Position numbers and translations under genes: made by a program. 64,000 bases of DNA from Fimbriimonas sp. (GTDB lineage: Bacteria > Armatimonadota > Fimbriimonadia > Fimbriimonadales > Fimbriimonadaceae), in NCBI GenBank assembly GCA_029866005.1, contig JARXAE010000015.1:1-64000 (forward strand), written 5' to 3'. Numbering within the stretch: position 1 is the stretch's first letter; every line of letters starts with the position of its first letter. Below are positions 1 through 8,128 of the stretch, piece by piece. The notes beneath the pieces were generated by a model. That model was not told where the DNA came from. It did no database searches and saw nothing but the letters and a program-made list of their open reading frames with translations.

Positions 1-37
1 GGCTAGCCTGAAGTTAATTGTTATTGTGGGAGTTCAA

Positions 38-1714
38 ATGCAAAGAAAGTTCAATTCAATTCGCGCAGTATTAGGTGCTGCGCTCACCTTGTTCTCTGCG
101 CTGGCAACAGCGCAGAGTGCAGACATCAAGATGAATGTGTCTCTCAAAGATGCAGATCTTGTCACTGCGACGCGAATGATCACCGAGAAAACCGGTGTTC
201 AGTTCTACTTCACGGGGACGAAGCAGTTTAGTCGAGTCACGACGACGCTGAAGGATCAAACCGCTGATGATGTTATTCGTTACATCTGCGATGCTGCAGG
301 TGCTTATGTCACAAAAGACGCGAACGGTGTTTACAAGATTAGTGCCGATAAGCCAGCTCCGACGGTTGTTCCAGTCGAGAATCGAGCTTCGGCAAGCATT
401 ATCAAAAAGATCAAACTTCTTCACCAAGGGGCAGATGATATTTTCACTCAAGTAGTGATGGGCAAAGTTCTCGATCCGCTCACGAAGCACCGAGATCTCG
501 GTCGAGCATTCGAAATGGCACGAAGAGTTGTTGCTCCAGCATCGCAAGTTGGTTCGGCTGCAACTTCCTTCTTTGATTCGGCTCAAAAGGTAAATCAGTA
601 CCGACCAGCTCCAACTCCTTTCGATCAAGTATCCAATCAGGCAGGCGGTGATGGCGGTGTAGGTGGTTCCTCGATCTCCTTGCCGGGTACTGATGCTTAC
701 CAGATCGGCGGCATGGGCGGCGGCATGGCCGGCGGTGGCATGGGAGGCGGCATGGGTGGACAAGGCGGCGGCCTTGGCGGGCAAGGTGGCGGTCTTGGTG
801 GACAAGGCGGCGGTCTTGGTGGTCAGGGCGGCGGTACGCAGCTCACACCAGGGCAAGGTCTAGTTCCTTCAACCATCGACTTTATTACCTACGATCCGAC
901 CGACAACAGTTTGATCGTTCGCGGAACCAGTGAAGACGACATCAACCAGCTCGCAAACACAATTGCGCAGTTTGACGTTGCACCTAAGCAGGTCAGCATC
1001 AAAGTTGAGTTCATCACCACTACAGAAAACGTTGACCAGTCCCTTGGATACAGCATTCAGTACACCCGAGGCGCACTGATCGCTGGAATGAACCAAACTG
1101 AATTCCAGAGAGGTTCTGACCCAGTGTTCTTCACCTACGCATCTGGAGACGCTGTCTTCCGACTGCGAACTCGACTCTCGAACGGTTACGGACGAGTTGT
1201 TACCGCTCCGGTTATCCGAACTGTCAACAACACTCCTGCAACCGTCTTCGCAAGCACGACTGACTATATCCTTAGCTCGGTTACGACGGCGAACGGCGTC
1301 GGTGGAGTGAACACGTTCACGACACCACAGCCAATCCAAATCGGAACGGCTCTATCGGTAACTCCTCGAATCAACGGAGACGGAACTATCTCAATGGGTC
1401 TTGCTCCTACTGTCTCGACGATTACTGGAACACGATCGATCGCGATCTCCGCAACCCAGAACCAAGAAGTTCCGATCTTCACGACTCAGGCGGTCACTGC
1501 CGTCATCATCGTGAAAGATGGAGACACCATTGTTCTTGGTGGATTGAATACTGACTCAACGAACACGCTCGTAAACCGAGTGCCGGTTCTCAGCGATCTC
1601 CCGATCGTTGGTCAGTTCTTCCGACGAACGCAGAAACAGAAGACGTCGAGCGAACTCTTGATCTTCGTTACTCCGAAGATCATTGACGATCTCGATAACG
1701 GATTCAACCCCTAA
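38..1714 (+). CDS. pilQ: Secretin, PilQ family (type IV pilus / type II-like)
   Basis: Outer-membrane secretin, the ring through which type IV pili or secreted proteins pass; 558 residues. A signal peptide (basic QRKF, then a hydrophobic run, likely cut after ATA) is followed by an STN/N0-like domain (about 30-85), a Gly-rich stretch (about 224-270), an N-domain (about 275-325) and the C-terminal secretin core ending in VPVLSDLPIVGQFF and SSELLIFVTPKII, typical of the family. A GTG at 26 is in frame, but GGGAG at 28-32 is correctly spaced for ATG 38, so I use the ATG. The pilQ-aroK-aroB order also occurs in gammaproteobacterial pil clusters, which favours a pilus role; a type II secretin cannot be excluded. 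Confidence 0.88.
   Translation: MQRKFNSIRAVLGAALTLFSALATAQSADIKMNVSLKDADLVTATRMITEKTGVQFYFTGTKQFSRVTTTLKDQTADDVIRYICDAAGAYVTKDANGVYKISADKPAPTVVPVENRASASIIKKIKLLHQGADDIFTQVVMGKVLDPLTKHRDLGRAFEMARRVVAPASQVGSAATSFFDSAQKVNQYRPAPTPFDQVSNQAGGDGGVGGSSISLPGTDAYQIGGMGGGMAGGGMGGGMGGQGGGLGGQGGGLGGQGGGLGGQGGGTQLTPGQGLVPSTIDFITYDPTDNSLIVRGTSEDDINQLANTIAQFDVAPKQVSIKVEFITTTENVDQSLGYSIQYTRGALIAGMNQTEFQRGSDPVFFTYASGDAVFRLRTRLSNGYGRVVTAPVIRTVNNTPATVFASTTDYILSSVTTANGVGGVNTFTTPQPIQIGTALSVTPRINGDGTISMGLAPTVSTITGTRSIAISATQNQEVPIFTTQAVTAVIIVKDGDTIVLGGLNTDSTNTLVNRVPVLSDLPIVGQFFRRTQKQKTSSELLIFVTPKIIDDLDNGFNP
758..838 (+). repeat. In-frame Gly-rich 21-nt tandem repeat in the secretin gene
   Basis: Four near-identical 21-nt units encode GQGGGLG-type repeats, directly after a GGMGGGM-type stretch that begins near 708. 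The insert lies between the N-terminal domains and the last N-domain of the secretin. It is probably a flexible linker, and replication slippage could change its length. Confidence 0.85.
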
Positions 1715-1736
1715 ACCTAAACTCCCATGAAACGAA

Positions 1737-1768
1737 GGGTGGCGAACCGTGAGGTCGCCACCCTTTTT
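1737..1768 (+). terminator. Rho-independent terminator after pilQ
   Basis: A perfect 9-bp stem, GGGTGGCGA (1737-1745) with TCGCCACCC (1755-1763), closes a 9-nt loop and is followed by TTTTT (1764-1768). It ends the pilQ transcript 11 nt before aroK, so aroK-aroB expression needs read-through or a promoter inside this short gap. Confidence 0.9.
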
Positions 1769-1779
1769 CAATTCAAAGC

Positions 1780-2286
1780 ATGAAGGCGTGGATTCTAGTT
1801 GGAATGATGGGAGCGGGCAAGAGCACCGTTGGGAAACGGCTTGCTGAGATGTCTCAGCGAGAATTCATTGATACAGATCAACTAATCGTAAACCGTCTCG
1901 GAAAGAGCATCGATAAGATCTTTGAACAGTACGGCGAACAGACTTTTCGAGACCACGAGACCAGCATCATTAAGTCCCTGCAGTCTGGTGCCGTTGTCGT
2001 TTCGACTGGTGGTGGTTCCATTCTCAGAAGTGAAAATTTAGAGGCACTGAGGTTGATTGGCATCACGGTGTATCTCAGGGTTCCCAAAGAACAGCTCATA
2101 GAGAGGCTAAAAATCAGCCGAAAGAAACGTCCATTACTTCAGCGTGATGACTGGGAAGACGCATTCGGAGCTCTCTTCGATCAAAGAGCAGCAGTATATG
2201 AACAATGCGATATCATCGTGGACATTGACAACGCGTCTCTTGATGAATCAGCCGAACGGCTTTACAAGGAGCTGATCAATGAATGA
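1780..2286 (+). CDS. aroK: Shikimate kinase
   Basis: Phosphorylates shikimate to shikimate 3-phosphate with ATP (chorismate pathway, cytosol). The 168 residues are normal for AroK. Visible features are the Walker A loop GMMGAGKST (about 8-16), the shikimate-binding FIDTDQ (about 29-34), the FRDHE arginine, the GGG turn (STGGGS) and the lid SRKKRPLL. Its end overlaps aroB by 8 nt, so the two are translationally coupled. It starts 11 nt after the pilQ terminator. Confidence 0.96.
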   Translation: MKAWILVGMMGAGKSTVGKRLAEMSQREFIDTDQLIVNRLGKSIDKIFEQYGEQTFRDHETSIIKSLQSGAVVVSTGGGSILRSENLEALRLIGITVYLRVPKEQLIERLKISRKKRPLLQRDDWEDAFGALFDQRAAVYEQCDIIVDIDNASLDESAERLYKELINE

Positions 2287-3286
2287 TATCGAAGTCAAGT
2301 TAAAGGCGGCGACGACGACGATTTGCTTCAAGCAGTACGTTTCCTTACCAGGAGACGTTGTTGTCACTGATTCGAACTTAGCTTCAAAGCTGAGTGAATT
2401 TCAACCAATTATTGTCCCCGCCGGGGAGAAGTCTAAAAACCTCACTGAATACGCAGCAGTCCTTGATCAACTCGCTCAACGAGGGGCGAAGCGCAAATCT
2501 CGACTCGTCGCAATCGGAGGAGGAGTCGTTGGCGACCTTGCTGGATTCGCAGCAGCTACGTATATGCGTGGCATTCCCTTCGTCCAAGTTCCTACAACTC
2601 TCCTTTCAATGGTCGATAGCTCTGTTGGCGGCAAAGTGGGAGTGGATACTGAGCTTGGGAAGAACCTTGTCGGAGCGTTCTATCCGGCCCAACAGGTCTA
2701 TGTCGATGCAGCATGGCTCAAGACCTTGGAGAGAAGGCAATGGCAATCCGGAATGGCTGAAGTGTTGAAATACGGCTTCATCATGAGCGAGGAGTTTGCA
2801 GTCTCTCTTGAAAACAATCCGATGCTTGATAGTTCAGATTTACGCGCGAATGAGACGATACGAGCTTGTATCGAGCTTAAGCGCAAAGTTGTAGAAGCGG
2901 ACGAATTCGAGACCACAGGTTATCGAGCGATACTGAATTTTGGACACACGGTTGGTCACGCGATCGAGAAGCTCACTCACTACGAAACCTATACGCACGG
3001 TGAGGCTATCTCGGTGGGTATGGTCATCGAAGCAAAAATTGGGGAGAAACTAGGAATCACCCCAACCGGACTGAGTAGCAGACTGACCAACACTTTGAAA
3101 GCGCACGGACTACCAGTGAACTCTCCTACTACCGCAGATGTTGAAAACATAATACAATCAATGCGAGGAGATAAGAAGTCGGTGCAAGGAGAACTGTCGA
3201 TGAGCTTACTGACCGGATTGGGTGAATGCAAGCTGATACAAGACATCGCTGAGTCTGACGTCAGGGAGGTGCTCAGTGAAAGTTGA
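2279..3286 (+). CDS. aroB: 3-Dehydroquinate synthase
   Basis: Converts DAHP to 3-dehydroquinate using NAD+ and a divalent metal, the second step of the shikimate pathway. At 335 residues it is slightly shorter than the usual 350-360. The NAD-binding segment is AIGGGVVGDLAGF, followed by VPTTLLSMVDSSVGGK; metal ligands lie in NFGHTVGHAIE and YTHGEAISVGM. It overlaps aroK by 8 nt and the following small gene by 11 nt. Confidence 0.96.
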   Translation: MNDIEVKLKAATTTICFKQYVSLPGDVVVTDSNLASKLSEFQPIIVPAGEKSKNLTEYAAVLDQLAQRGAKRKSRLVAIGGGVVGDLAGFAAATYMRGIPFVQVPTTLLSMVDSSVGGKVGVDTELGKNLVGAFYPAQQVYVDAAWLKTLERRQWQSGMAEVLKYGFIMSEEFAVSLENNPMLDSSDLRANETIRACIELKRKVVEADEFETTGYRAILNFGHTVGHAIEKLTHYETYTHGEAISVGMVIEAKIGEKLGITPTGLSSRLTNTLKAHGLPVNSPTTADVENIIQSMRGDKKSVQGELSMSLLTGLGECKLIQDIAESDVREVLSES

Positions 3287-3491
3287 TCGCTATCGACCAC
3301 TTTTCGCGATCCTACTGATCTTCATCTTGGTACTCACCAACCTGTCTCATCTTCTGGCGTATTCGACCGGCAGGGTTGCCGAATACTCTGCGAAGTGGGA
3401 TTCTCCTCAAATCAACCTTTTGAATCTGACGCTACTTGGATTGCTTGTGGCATTGGCGTTGATGAAGACGGGACCTGAGGAAGAGACATGA
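3276..3491 (+). CDS. Small two-span membrane protein, unknown family
   Basis: A 71-residue protein with two hydrophobic segments (about 8-28 and 48-64), a short loop between them and an acidic tail ending GPEEET. I do not recognise a family. The GTG start lies inside the end of aroB and is backed by a strong ribosome binding site, AGGGAGG at 3263-3269, six bases upstream. The stop overlaps the start of the PASTA protein (ATGA), so this is a real coupled gene rather than a chance frame. It may be a partner of the downstream membrane pseudokinase. Confidence 0.75.
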   Translation: MKVDRYRPLFAILLIFILVLTNLSHLLAYSTGRVAEYSAKWDSPQINLLNLTLLGLLVALALMKTGPEEET

Positions 3492-5293
3492 TCGGTGAAA
3501 CGCTTGGTCTGAGATACGAAATCCAAGCAAAAGTTGTCGAGGGTCCGATATTCAACATGTATGCGGCCCGAGACCGCCTGAGCGGGCGAAGCGTTGGAAT
3601 TCGGGAAATCAATACGCCATTCAATGGTGAAGAGGCATTCATTCGAGCGCTTGTTGACCAAGTGCCAAAGCTGATGGTGAGTCATCCCGCTCTTGAAAAC
3701 ATCCAAGAAATCATCGAGGAGAATGGTCAACACTATCTCATCTCCGAAATGCCAAAGGGATCTCTCTTAAGAGATCGAATTAAGCGATTTGCGCCGTTTA
3801 CCGTGCCCGTGGCACTCGCAACCGTCCAGGCGATTGGCGAGGCTCTAGACGCCCTCCACCAGTCGGGAATTGCTCACGGAGACGTTGGACCCCATAACAT
3901 CATTGCGACGCACGACGGTAGTGCAAAACTACAGCTTGCTGGGATCTGGCAGACGTATCCGCTCAGTCGCACCGCTGGAGCAGCCGTGCTCCCCCAAATG
4001 GCTCCTTACCTCGCTCCTGAAGTCTGCACAGGAGCGAAGCCTAATCCACTATCGGACCTGTACAGTCTCGGAATCATTCTCTATGAGTTGCTGGTCGGGT
4101 CAACACCCTTTCAAGGCGAAAATTCCACCGCGACAACAATGCGACACATCAGTAGTCCTGTACCGAGCCTGAGAGGCATCAACGCAGCTATCCCGGTTGC
4201 TGTTGAGCAACTCACAAACAAGCTACTTGCGAAACAGCCTGAGAACAGGATTCAGTCTGCCCACGAACTTGTTGTCGAACTGCGTCAGATCAATGATCAA
4301 CTTCGATTCGGAAGATCTCCAACGGTGAAGAAGCCGCTGCAATCAACGGAAACGCCGGTGATTGAGCTTGCTAAGCCTACGACGTCTACTCCATCCGAAA
4401 AGAAACAACCACGGCCTAAGGCGAAAGAAACGTCCAACGAGTCCGGAGGCGATAAACCAGAACGATTGAAGAAGGATCGTGACGTACCAGGGTGGATGCT
4501 CGGTCTACTTGCCCTCATGATTCTCGGAGCAGCCGGAATGGTCACGGCTTTCGTCGTTGATCTCGCTCAGAAGCCGAGAGAAGTGAAAACCCCAAACATC
4601 CGCGGAGTCAGTGTAGGAGAAGCCCGTGAACAGGTGCGAAAACTGAAGCTGAACATCCGAGTTTCGGCAAAGGAGCCAAATGAGCGACTCGAGCCAGATC
4701 ACATCATCAGCACTCGGCCGGGTCCCGGCCAGATGATCCGAGAGGGAGGAACCATTGATCTGACCGTCAGTTCCGGCTCTCGGCGTGTCAAGATTCCAAG
4801 CCTTCTGAACATGACGGCCGATGAAGCAAAGATTGCTCTGGGGGCTATGAATCTGGAGTTAGAGGGGCGCCCTTCGCGAATCACTATTAGGAAGAACGAA
4901 GCGGTCCCCGGGGCGATTATCAAGCAACTTCCAGAGGCAGGGACTGACGTCAGCCGATTCAGTAAGGTTCGAATCTGGATCGCAGCTTACTCCGACAACC
5001 CGCTGGGTTCACTTCCGGGAGAAAGCGATAGCCAAGACGGAGCGATTGCACGTAGCTTCAAATTCTCTCATACCGTGACGGGAGCGGTTGGCGAAGTTCG
5101 CGTCAACATCGAGATGACCGACGAAGCAGGAACCACAGAAGTTCATAATGATTTCTACTCAAACGGAGATGAGATCACCGTCAATAAGATCGGGTACGGT
5201 TCCAAAGCAACGTTCAAGGTTTACTATAATGGCATCCTGAAGGTGACGACCGACGTGGAGCCAAAGTTGACCGGTTCAACGCCAAAACCATGA
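3488..5293 (+). CDS. PASTA-domain Ser/Thr kinase-like membrane protein, probable pseudokinase
   Basis: 601 residues: cytoplasmic kinase-like domain (about 8-270), Lys/Pro-rich linker, one transmembrane helix (about 335-358), two extracytoplasmic PASTA domains (about 364-429 and 433-500) and a C-terminal beta-rich region. PASTA domains bind peptidoglycan or its fragments in PknB/PrkC. The catalytic residues are degraded: the ATP-binding Lys position reads VGIR (R39), HRDxKPxN reads HGDVGPHN (catalytic-loop Lys replaced by G134), DFG reads LAG (L150), and there is no clear Gly-rich loop. The APE motif and the D132/N137 pair remain. It probably senses the wall without phosphorylating. It overlaps both neighbours by 4 nt. 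Confidence 0.88.
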   Translation: MIGETLGLRYEIQAKVVEGPIFNMYAARDRLSGRSVGIREINTPFNGEEAFIRALVDQVPKLMVSHPALENIQEIIEENGQHYLISEMPKGSLLRDRIKRFAPFTVPVALATVQAIGEALDALHQSGIAHGDVGPHNIIATHDGSAKLQLAGIWQTYPLSRTAGAAVLPQMAPYLAPEVCTGAKPNPLSDLYSLGIILYELLVGSTPFQGENSTATTMRHISSPVPSLRGINAAIPVAVEQLTNKLLAKQPENRIQSAHELVVELRQINDQLRFGRSPTVKKPLQSTETPVIELAKPTTSTPSEKKQPRPKAKETSNESGGDKPERLKKDRDVPGWMLGLLALMILGAAGMVTAFVVDLAQKPREVKTPNIRGVSVGEAREQVRKLKLNIRVSAKEPNERLEPDHIISTRPGPGQMIREGGTIDLTVSSGSRRVKIPSLLNMTADEAKIALGAMNLELEGRPSRITIRKNEAVPGAIIKQLPEAGTDVSRFSKVRIWIAAYSDNPLGSLPGESDSQDGAIARSFKFSHTVTGAVGEVRVNIEMTDEAGTTEVHNDFYSNGDEITVNKIGYGSKATFKVYYNGILKVTTDVEPKLTGSTPKP

Positions 5294-5940
5294 ATTACGA
5301 ACTTGCGCCCTCCATTCTTAGTTTCGACCTGACGTCCCTTTCGACTTCGGTTCCAAAGCTGATGGCATCCGGGGCGCATATCGTGCACCTCGATGTCATG
5401 GACGGTCAGTTTGTGCCGCCAATCACTTTCGGCGATGCCCTCGCCGCAAATCTGCGCAAGCACACGAATGCGCCGATGGAGGCGCATCTTATGACGCTCA
5501 CTCCTGAGCGCCACTTCGATTCATTCATCAAGGCAGGTTGCAAACGGATCATCTTTCACGCGGAGGCTACTGTTCATGCTCATCGGCTCATACAGAGCCT
5601 GAAATCGCAGGGGATCGAGGCAGGCATTGCGATCAATCCCGGCACTCCGGTATCCGCGCTTGATGCCGTTTTGGATGATTTGGACATGGTTCTTGTCATG
5701 ACCGTTAACCCTGGCTGGGGCGGCCAGTCATTCATCCCTAGCACGATGCCGAAGATCAGGTGGATCAGAGAGAGAAGGCCCGAAATGGATATCCAAGTCG
5801 ACGGCGGCATAGACCCGTCGACCCTGCCCCAGGTGATCGAAGCAGGCGCGAATAGCTTCGTAGTGGGCAGCTACCTGCTCCGAGCTCCGAGCCTTGAGGA
5901 GGGAGTGCAATCAATCGTAAGTGGCTTCCCCTCAAAGTAG
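5290..5940 (+). CDS. rpe: Ribulose-phosphate 3-epimerase
   Basis: Interconverts ribulose 5-phosphate and xylulose 5-phosphate (pentose phosphate pathway, Calvin-type cycles). The 216-residue TIM barrel shows APSILSFD, the metal-binding HLDVMDGQFVPP, EAHLM, VMTVNPGWGGQSF and IQVDGGI, all typical of Rpe. The ATG overlaps the stop of the PASTA protein (ATGA). Ribulose 5-phosphate is a riboflavin precursor, which may explain its place ahead of ribD. Confidence 0.96.
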   Translation: MNYELAPSILSFDLTSLSTSVPKLMASGAHIVHLDVMDGQFVPPITFGDALAANLRKHTNAPMEAHLMTLTPERHFDSFIKAGCKRIIFHAEATVHAHRLIQSLKSQGIEAGIAINPGTPVSALDAVLDDLDMVLVMTVNPGWGGQSFIPSTMPKIRWIRERRPEMDIQVDGGIDPSTLPQVIEAGANSFVVGSYLLRAPSLEEGVQSIVSGFPSK

Positions 5941-5954
5941 TCGTTACCGCGTCA

Positions 5955-6227
5955 ATGGTCGTCGGCTTACTGCTGGCCGCCAGTTGGCCATGGACACTCC
6001 GCAAGATTCCTGACGCGAAAGCGACGATCGAAACAAAACTCGACTTCCTCCAAACCGGGGGAGTGCTGGTCTTTGCAACGCTGGCTTGCCTCGTCACCGC
6101 CTCGATCGGAGCCGTCATTCTGGCCCGGGCAGCGCGAGAAGAGTACCGAGAGGAACTTAACGAGAACCTCAAAGACCTTGTCACAGAGACTCAGGAGGCG
6201 ATCAAACGGAAAAATGAGCAAGCATGA
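5955..6227 (+). CDS. Small membrane protein with cytoplasmic coiled tail, unknown
   Basis: A 90-residue protein: a hydrophobic N-terminus (about 1-15), a second membrane segment (about 35-58) and a charged helical tail rich in Glu, Lys and Arg (about 60-90) that could form a coiled coil. I do not recognise a family. It lies between rpe and ribD and overlaps the ribD start by 14 nt. ATG 5955 has no clear ribosome binding site. The frame is open back to 5898, but I see no better start codon. Confidence 0.6.
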   Translation: MVVGLLLAASWPWTLRKIPDAKATIETKLDFLQTGGVLVFATLACLVTASIGAVILARAAREEYREELNENLKDLVTETQEAIKRKNEQA

Positions 6228-7287
6228 AAAGTGGATGCAAGAAGCGCTCATCCAGGCGCGGGTGAGCACCTCGGGATTCTCTGCTCCTAACCCTCACGTT
6301 GGTTGCGTTATTGTTAAACAAGACGAAATAGTCGGATCAGGACACTCCGACCCCGCCGGTGGCGCACATGCAGAGATTAATGCTCTGAGGCTTGCTGGAG
6401 AATCCGCACAAGGAGCCTCTGTGTATGTGACTTTGGAGCCCTGTAACCACCATGGTCGGACTAGCCCCTGTTCCCAAGCCCTGATCGACGCAGGCGTCAG
6501 AGAAGTCTTTTATGCCGCGCCAGATCCTAGTCCGGTAGCTTGTGGTGGGGCTCAGGCGCTTTCCGGAGCCGGAATCAAGGTGGTGGGAGGCTTGATGAAA
6601 GTCGAGGCAAGGGAAGTACATCGGCAGTTCCTCTACTCCATCCACACCGGTCGCCCGTTTGTGACTGTTAAGGCGGGGATATCTCTTGACGGAAGAATCG
6701 CCTTACCATCCGGAGAGTCTCAATGGATTACCAGCGAAACGGCTCGCAACAAGGTCCAGCTACTCCGCGCTGAGCGAGGTTGCGTTCTCATTGGCGGACG
6801 CACCGCTCTTGTCGATCAAGCTCGACTTACGGTCCGAGAGCTATCGGCGGTAAAACAGCCCACCAGGGTTGTCATCGACTCCCATGGAACCCTCCCGGAA
6901 ACGCTTCCAGTGTTTGACGAAGAGGCACCCAGTATTCGATTTACTCCACAACCAAAGTGGGCCAATGATAGACCGATTTCCGCGATCCCCGACATGCTAG
7001 GTGTGCTCAAACAGGAAAGGATCAATGGTGTTCTCGTAGAAGGCGGGGCGAAAACCATTTCACGATTTATTCAAGCCGGGGTAGTCGACGAAATTATTTT
7101 GTACGTTGCTCCGATTATCCTCGGAGCGGGTCCAAGTTGGACAAGCGAGTTGGGAGTCGATACCCTCGCCAATGCCCCCAGATTTGTTCTGGCTAATTCC
7201 CGAACATTGGATGAAGGCTTGATTCACGCTAATCAAGAAATAACACTCTATTCGCGGAACCTTTCAGATTTCATAACGTCAGAATAG
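6214..7287 (+). CDS. ribD: Bifunctional pyrimidine deaminase/reductase RibD
   Basis: Deaminates and then reduces the pyrimidine intermediate after GTP cyclohydrolase II in riboflavin synthesis. In 357 residues the N-terminal zinc deaminase has HAEINAL and PCNHHGRTSPC; the C-terminal RibD reductase has VKAGISLDGRIALPSGES and VLVEGGAKTISRF. The frame extends upstream to 6073, but ATG 6214 (MSKHEKWM) gives the normal deaminase N-terminus. AGGAGG lies at 6193-6198. No FMN riboswitch is visible upstream, and other rib genes are not in this window. Confidence 0.95.
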   Translation: MSKHEKWMQEALIQARVSTSGFSAPNPHVGCVIVKQDEIVGSGHSDPAGGAHAEINALRLAGESAQGASVYVTLEPCNHHGRTSPCSQALIDAGVREVFYAAPDPSPVACGGAQALSGAGIKVVGGLMKVEAREVHRQFLYSIHTGRPFVTVKAGISLDGRIALPSGESQWITSETARNKVQLLRAERGCVLIGGRTALVDQARLTVRELSAVKQPTRVVIDSHGTLPETLPVFDEEAPSIRFTPQPKWANDRPISAIPDMLGVLKQERINGVLVEGGAKTISRFIQAGVVDEIILYVAPIILGAGPSWTSELGVDTLANAPRFVLANSRTLDEGLIHANQEITLYSRNLSDFITSE

Positions 7288-7367
7288 GTGTCGGTCGAGA
7301 GATCGATAGTGAACTCCAAGCACTGAATAGCGAAAGCCACTGTAAGGTAGCTTTCATCCCTCCCCAA

Positions 7368-7407
7368 GCCCCGCGCCTGTCTCCCCCATTGGCCGGGGCA
7401 ACTTTTT
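7368..7407 (+). terminator. Probable terminator after ribD
   Basis: GCCCCG (7368-7373) pairs with CGGGGC (7394-7399), extended by GCC/GGC across a one-base bulge, then AAC and TTTTT (7403-7407). The loop is 13 nt, long for a terminator, so confidence is moderate. The segment between the ribD stop and this hairpin shows nothing else. Confidence 0.6.
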
Positions 7408-7410
7408 AGG

Positions 7411-7416
7411 TAAGGT
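7411..7416 (+). promoter_or_regulatory. -10-like box TAAGGT close to the FKBP start
   Basis: TAAGGT ends 7 nt before ATG 7424, and no Shine-Dalgarno sequence is present. This spacing would make the transcript nearly leaderless. The box overlaps the end of the upstream terminator region. Confidence 0.35.
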
Positions 7417-7423
7417 ATCGGAA

Positions 7424-8128
7424 ATGTTATCTGTCGCGCTTTTTCTCGCCCTCCAACAAGGTACGACTCCTCCACCTGTGAAAGAAGAGAAGACAATCCG
7501 AGTGATCCAAAACTTCGATGTCGTGGACATGGAGTACACGGGCCGACTTACAAACGGTACGGTGTTCGACTCAAGCGTTGGCAAAGCGCCTTTTCGTTTT
7601 CAAGTCGGCGTTGGAGCAGTTATTAAGGGCTGGGACTCGGGGGTCCTCGGCCTCAGTGAGGGACAATCCAAGAAACTCATCATCCCTCCTGATCAAGGCT
7701 ATGGTGCACAAGGGGCTGGGGACGTTATTCCGCCAAACTCAACGTTAGATTTTGACATCAAGGTCATCCGCATTATTCCCGCCGCCGTAGTCGAAGTTGT
7801 TAAAGAAGGAACCGGGGAGGCACTCACCATGAAGAAGGGCGTCGAAGCCAAGATTCGTTTGAGCTTGAAAGATGGCAAACTGCTCACTCCGGAGAAGGAT
7901 GAGCCAGTCATCCTCTCACTTTCCCCCCAGCTCCCTTATGGCATCAACCAAGCCATCAGCGGAATCAAGGCGGGAGAGAAACGCAAAGTGACGATCAACA
8001 GCGATCTAATGTACGGCGACAAGGGCGTACCGAATCGAGATACTCCGACCGGAAAGGCTGGATCAGTCATCCCCGGCAAAGCGACGCTTGTGCTCGAAGT
8101 CGAAGCGATCCGACTGGTTAACGTCTAA
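7424..8128 (+). CDS. FKBP-type peptidyl-prolyl isomerase, two FKBP-like halves
   Basis: 234 residues with a very short hydrophobic leader (LSVALFLAL), so probably exported. The first half (about 25-120) is a good FKBP domain: VDMEYTGRL, GTVFDSS, FQVGVGAVIKGWDSGVLGL, GQSKKLIIPP and GYGAQGAGDVIPPNSTL. The second half (about 125-234) looks like a diverged FKBP copy that keeps GEKRKVTINSDLMYG and VIPGKATLVLEVEAI but has lost the clear active-site core. Expected to speed proline isomerisation in envelope proteins. It ends in a 4-nt CTAA overlap with the convergent RAYT-like gene. Confidence 0.88.
   Translation: MLSVALFLALQQGTTPPPVKEEKTIRVIQNFDVVDMEYTGRLTNGTVFDSSVGKAPFRFQVGVGAVIKGWDSGVLGLSEGQSKKLIIPPDQGYGAQGAGDVIPPNSTLDFDIKVIRIIPAAVVEVVKEGTGEALTMKKGVEAKIRLSLKDGKLLTPEKDEPVILSLSPQLPYGINQAISGIKAGEKRKVTINSDLMYGDKGVPNRDTPTGKAGSVIPGKATLVLEVEAIRLVNV

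Noticed and set aside
71-856. Long open frame on the minus strand within the secretin gene
   Set aside because: It mirrors the Gly-rich coding region, is low-complexity Ala/Thr/His and has no start signals. It is a shadow.
6073-6213. N-terminal extension of RibD
   Set aside because: It only reads the overlapping small membrane gene in another frame; the family start is at 6214.
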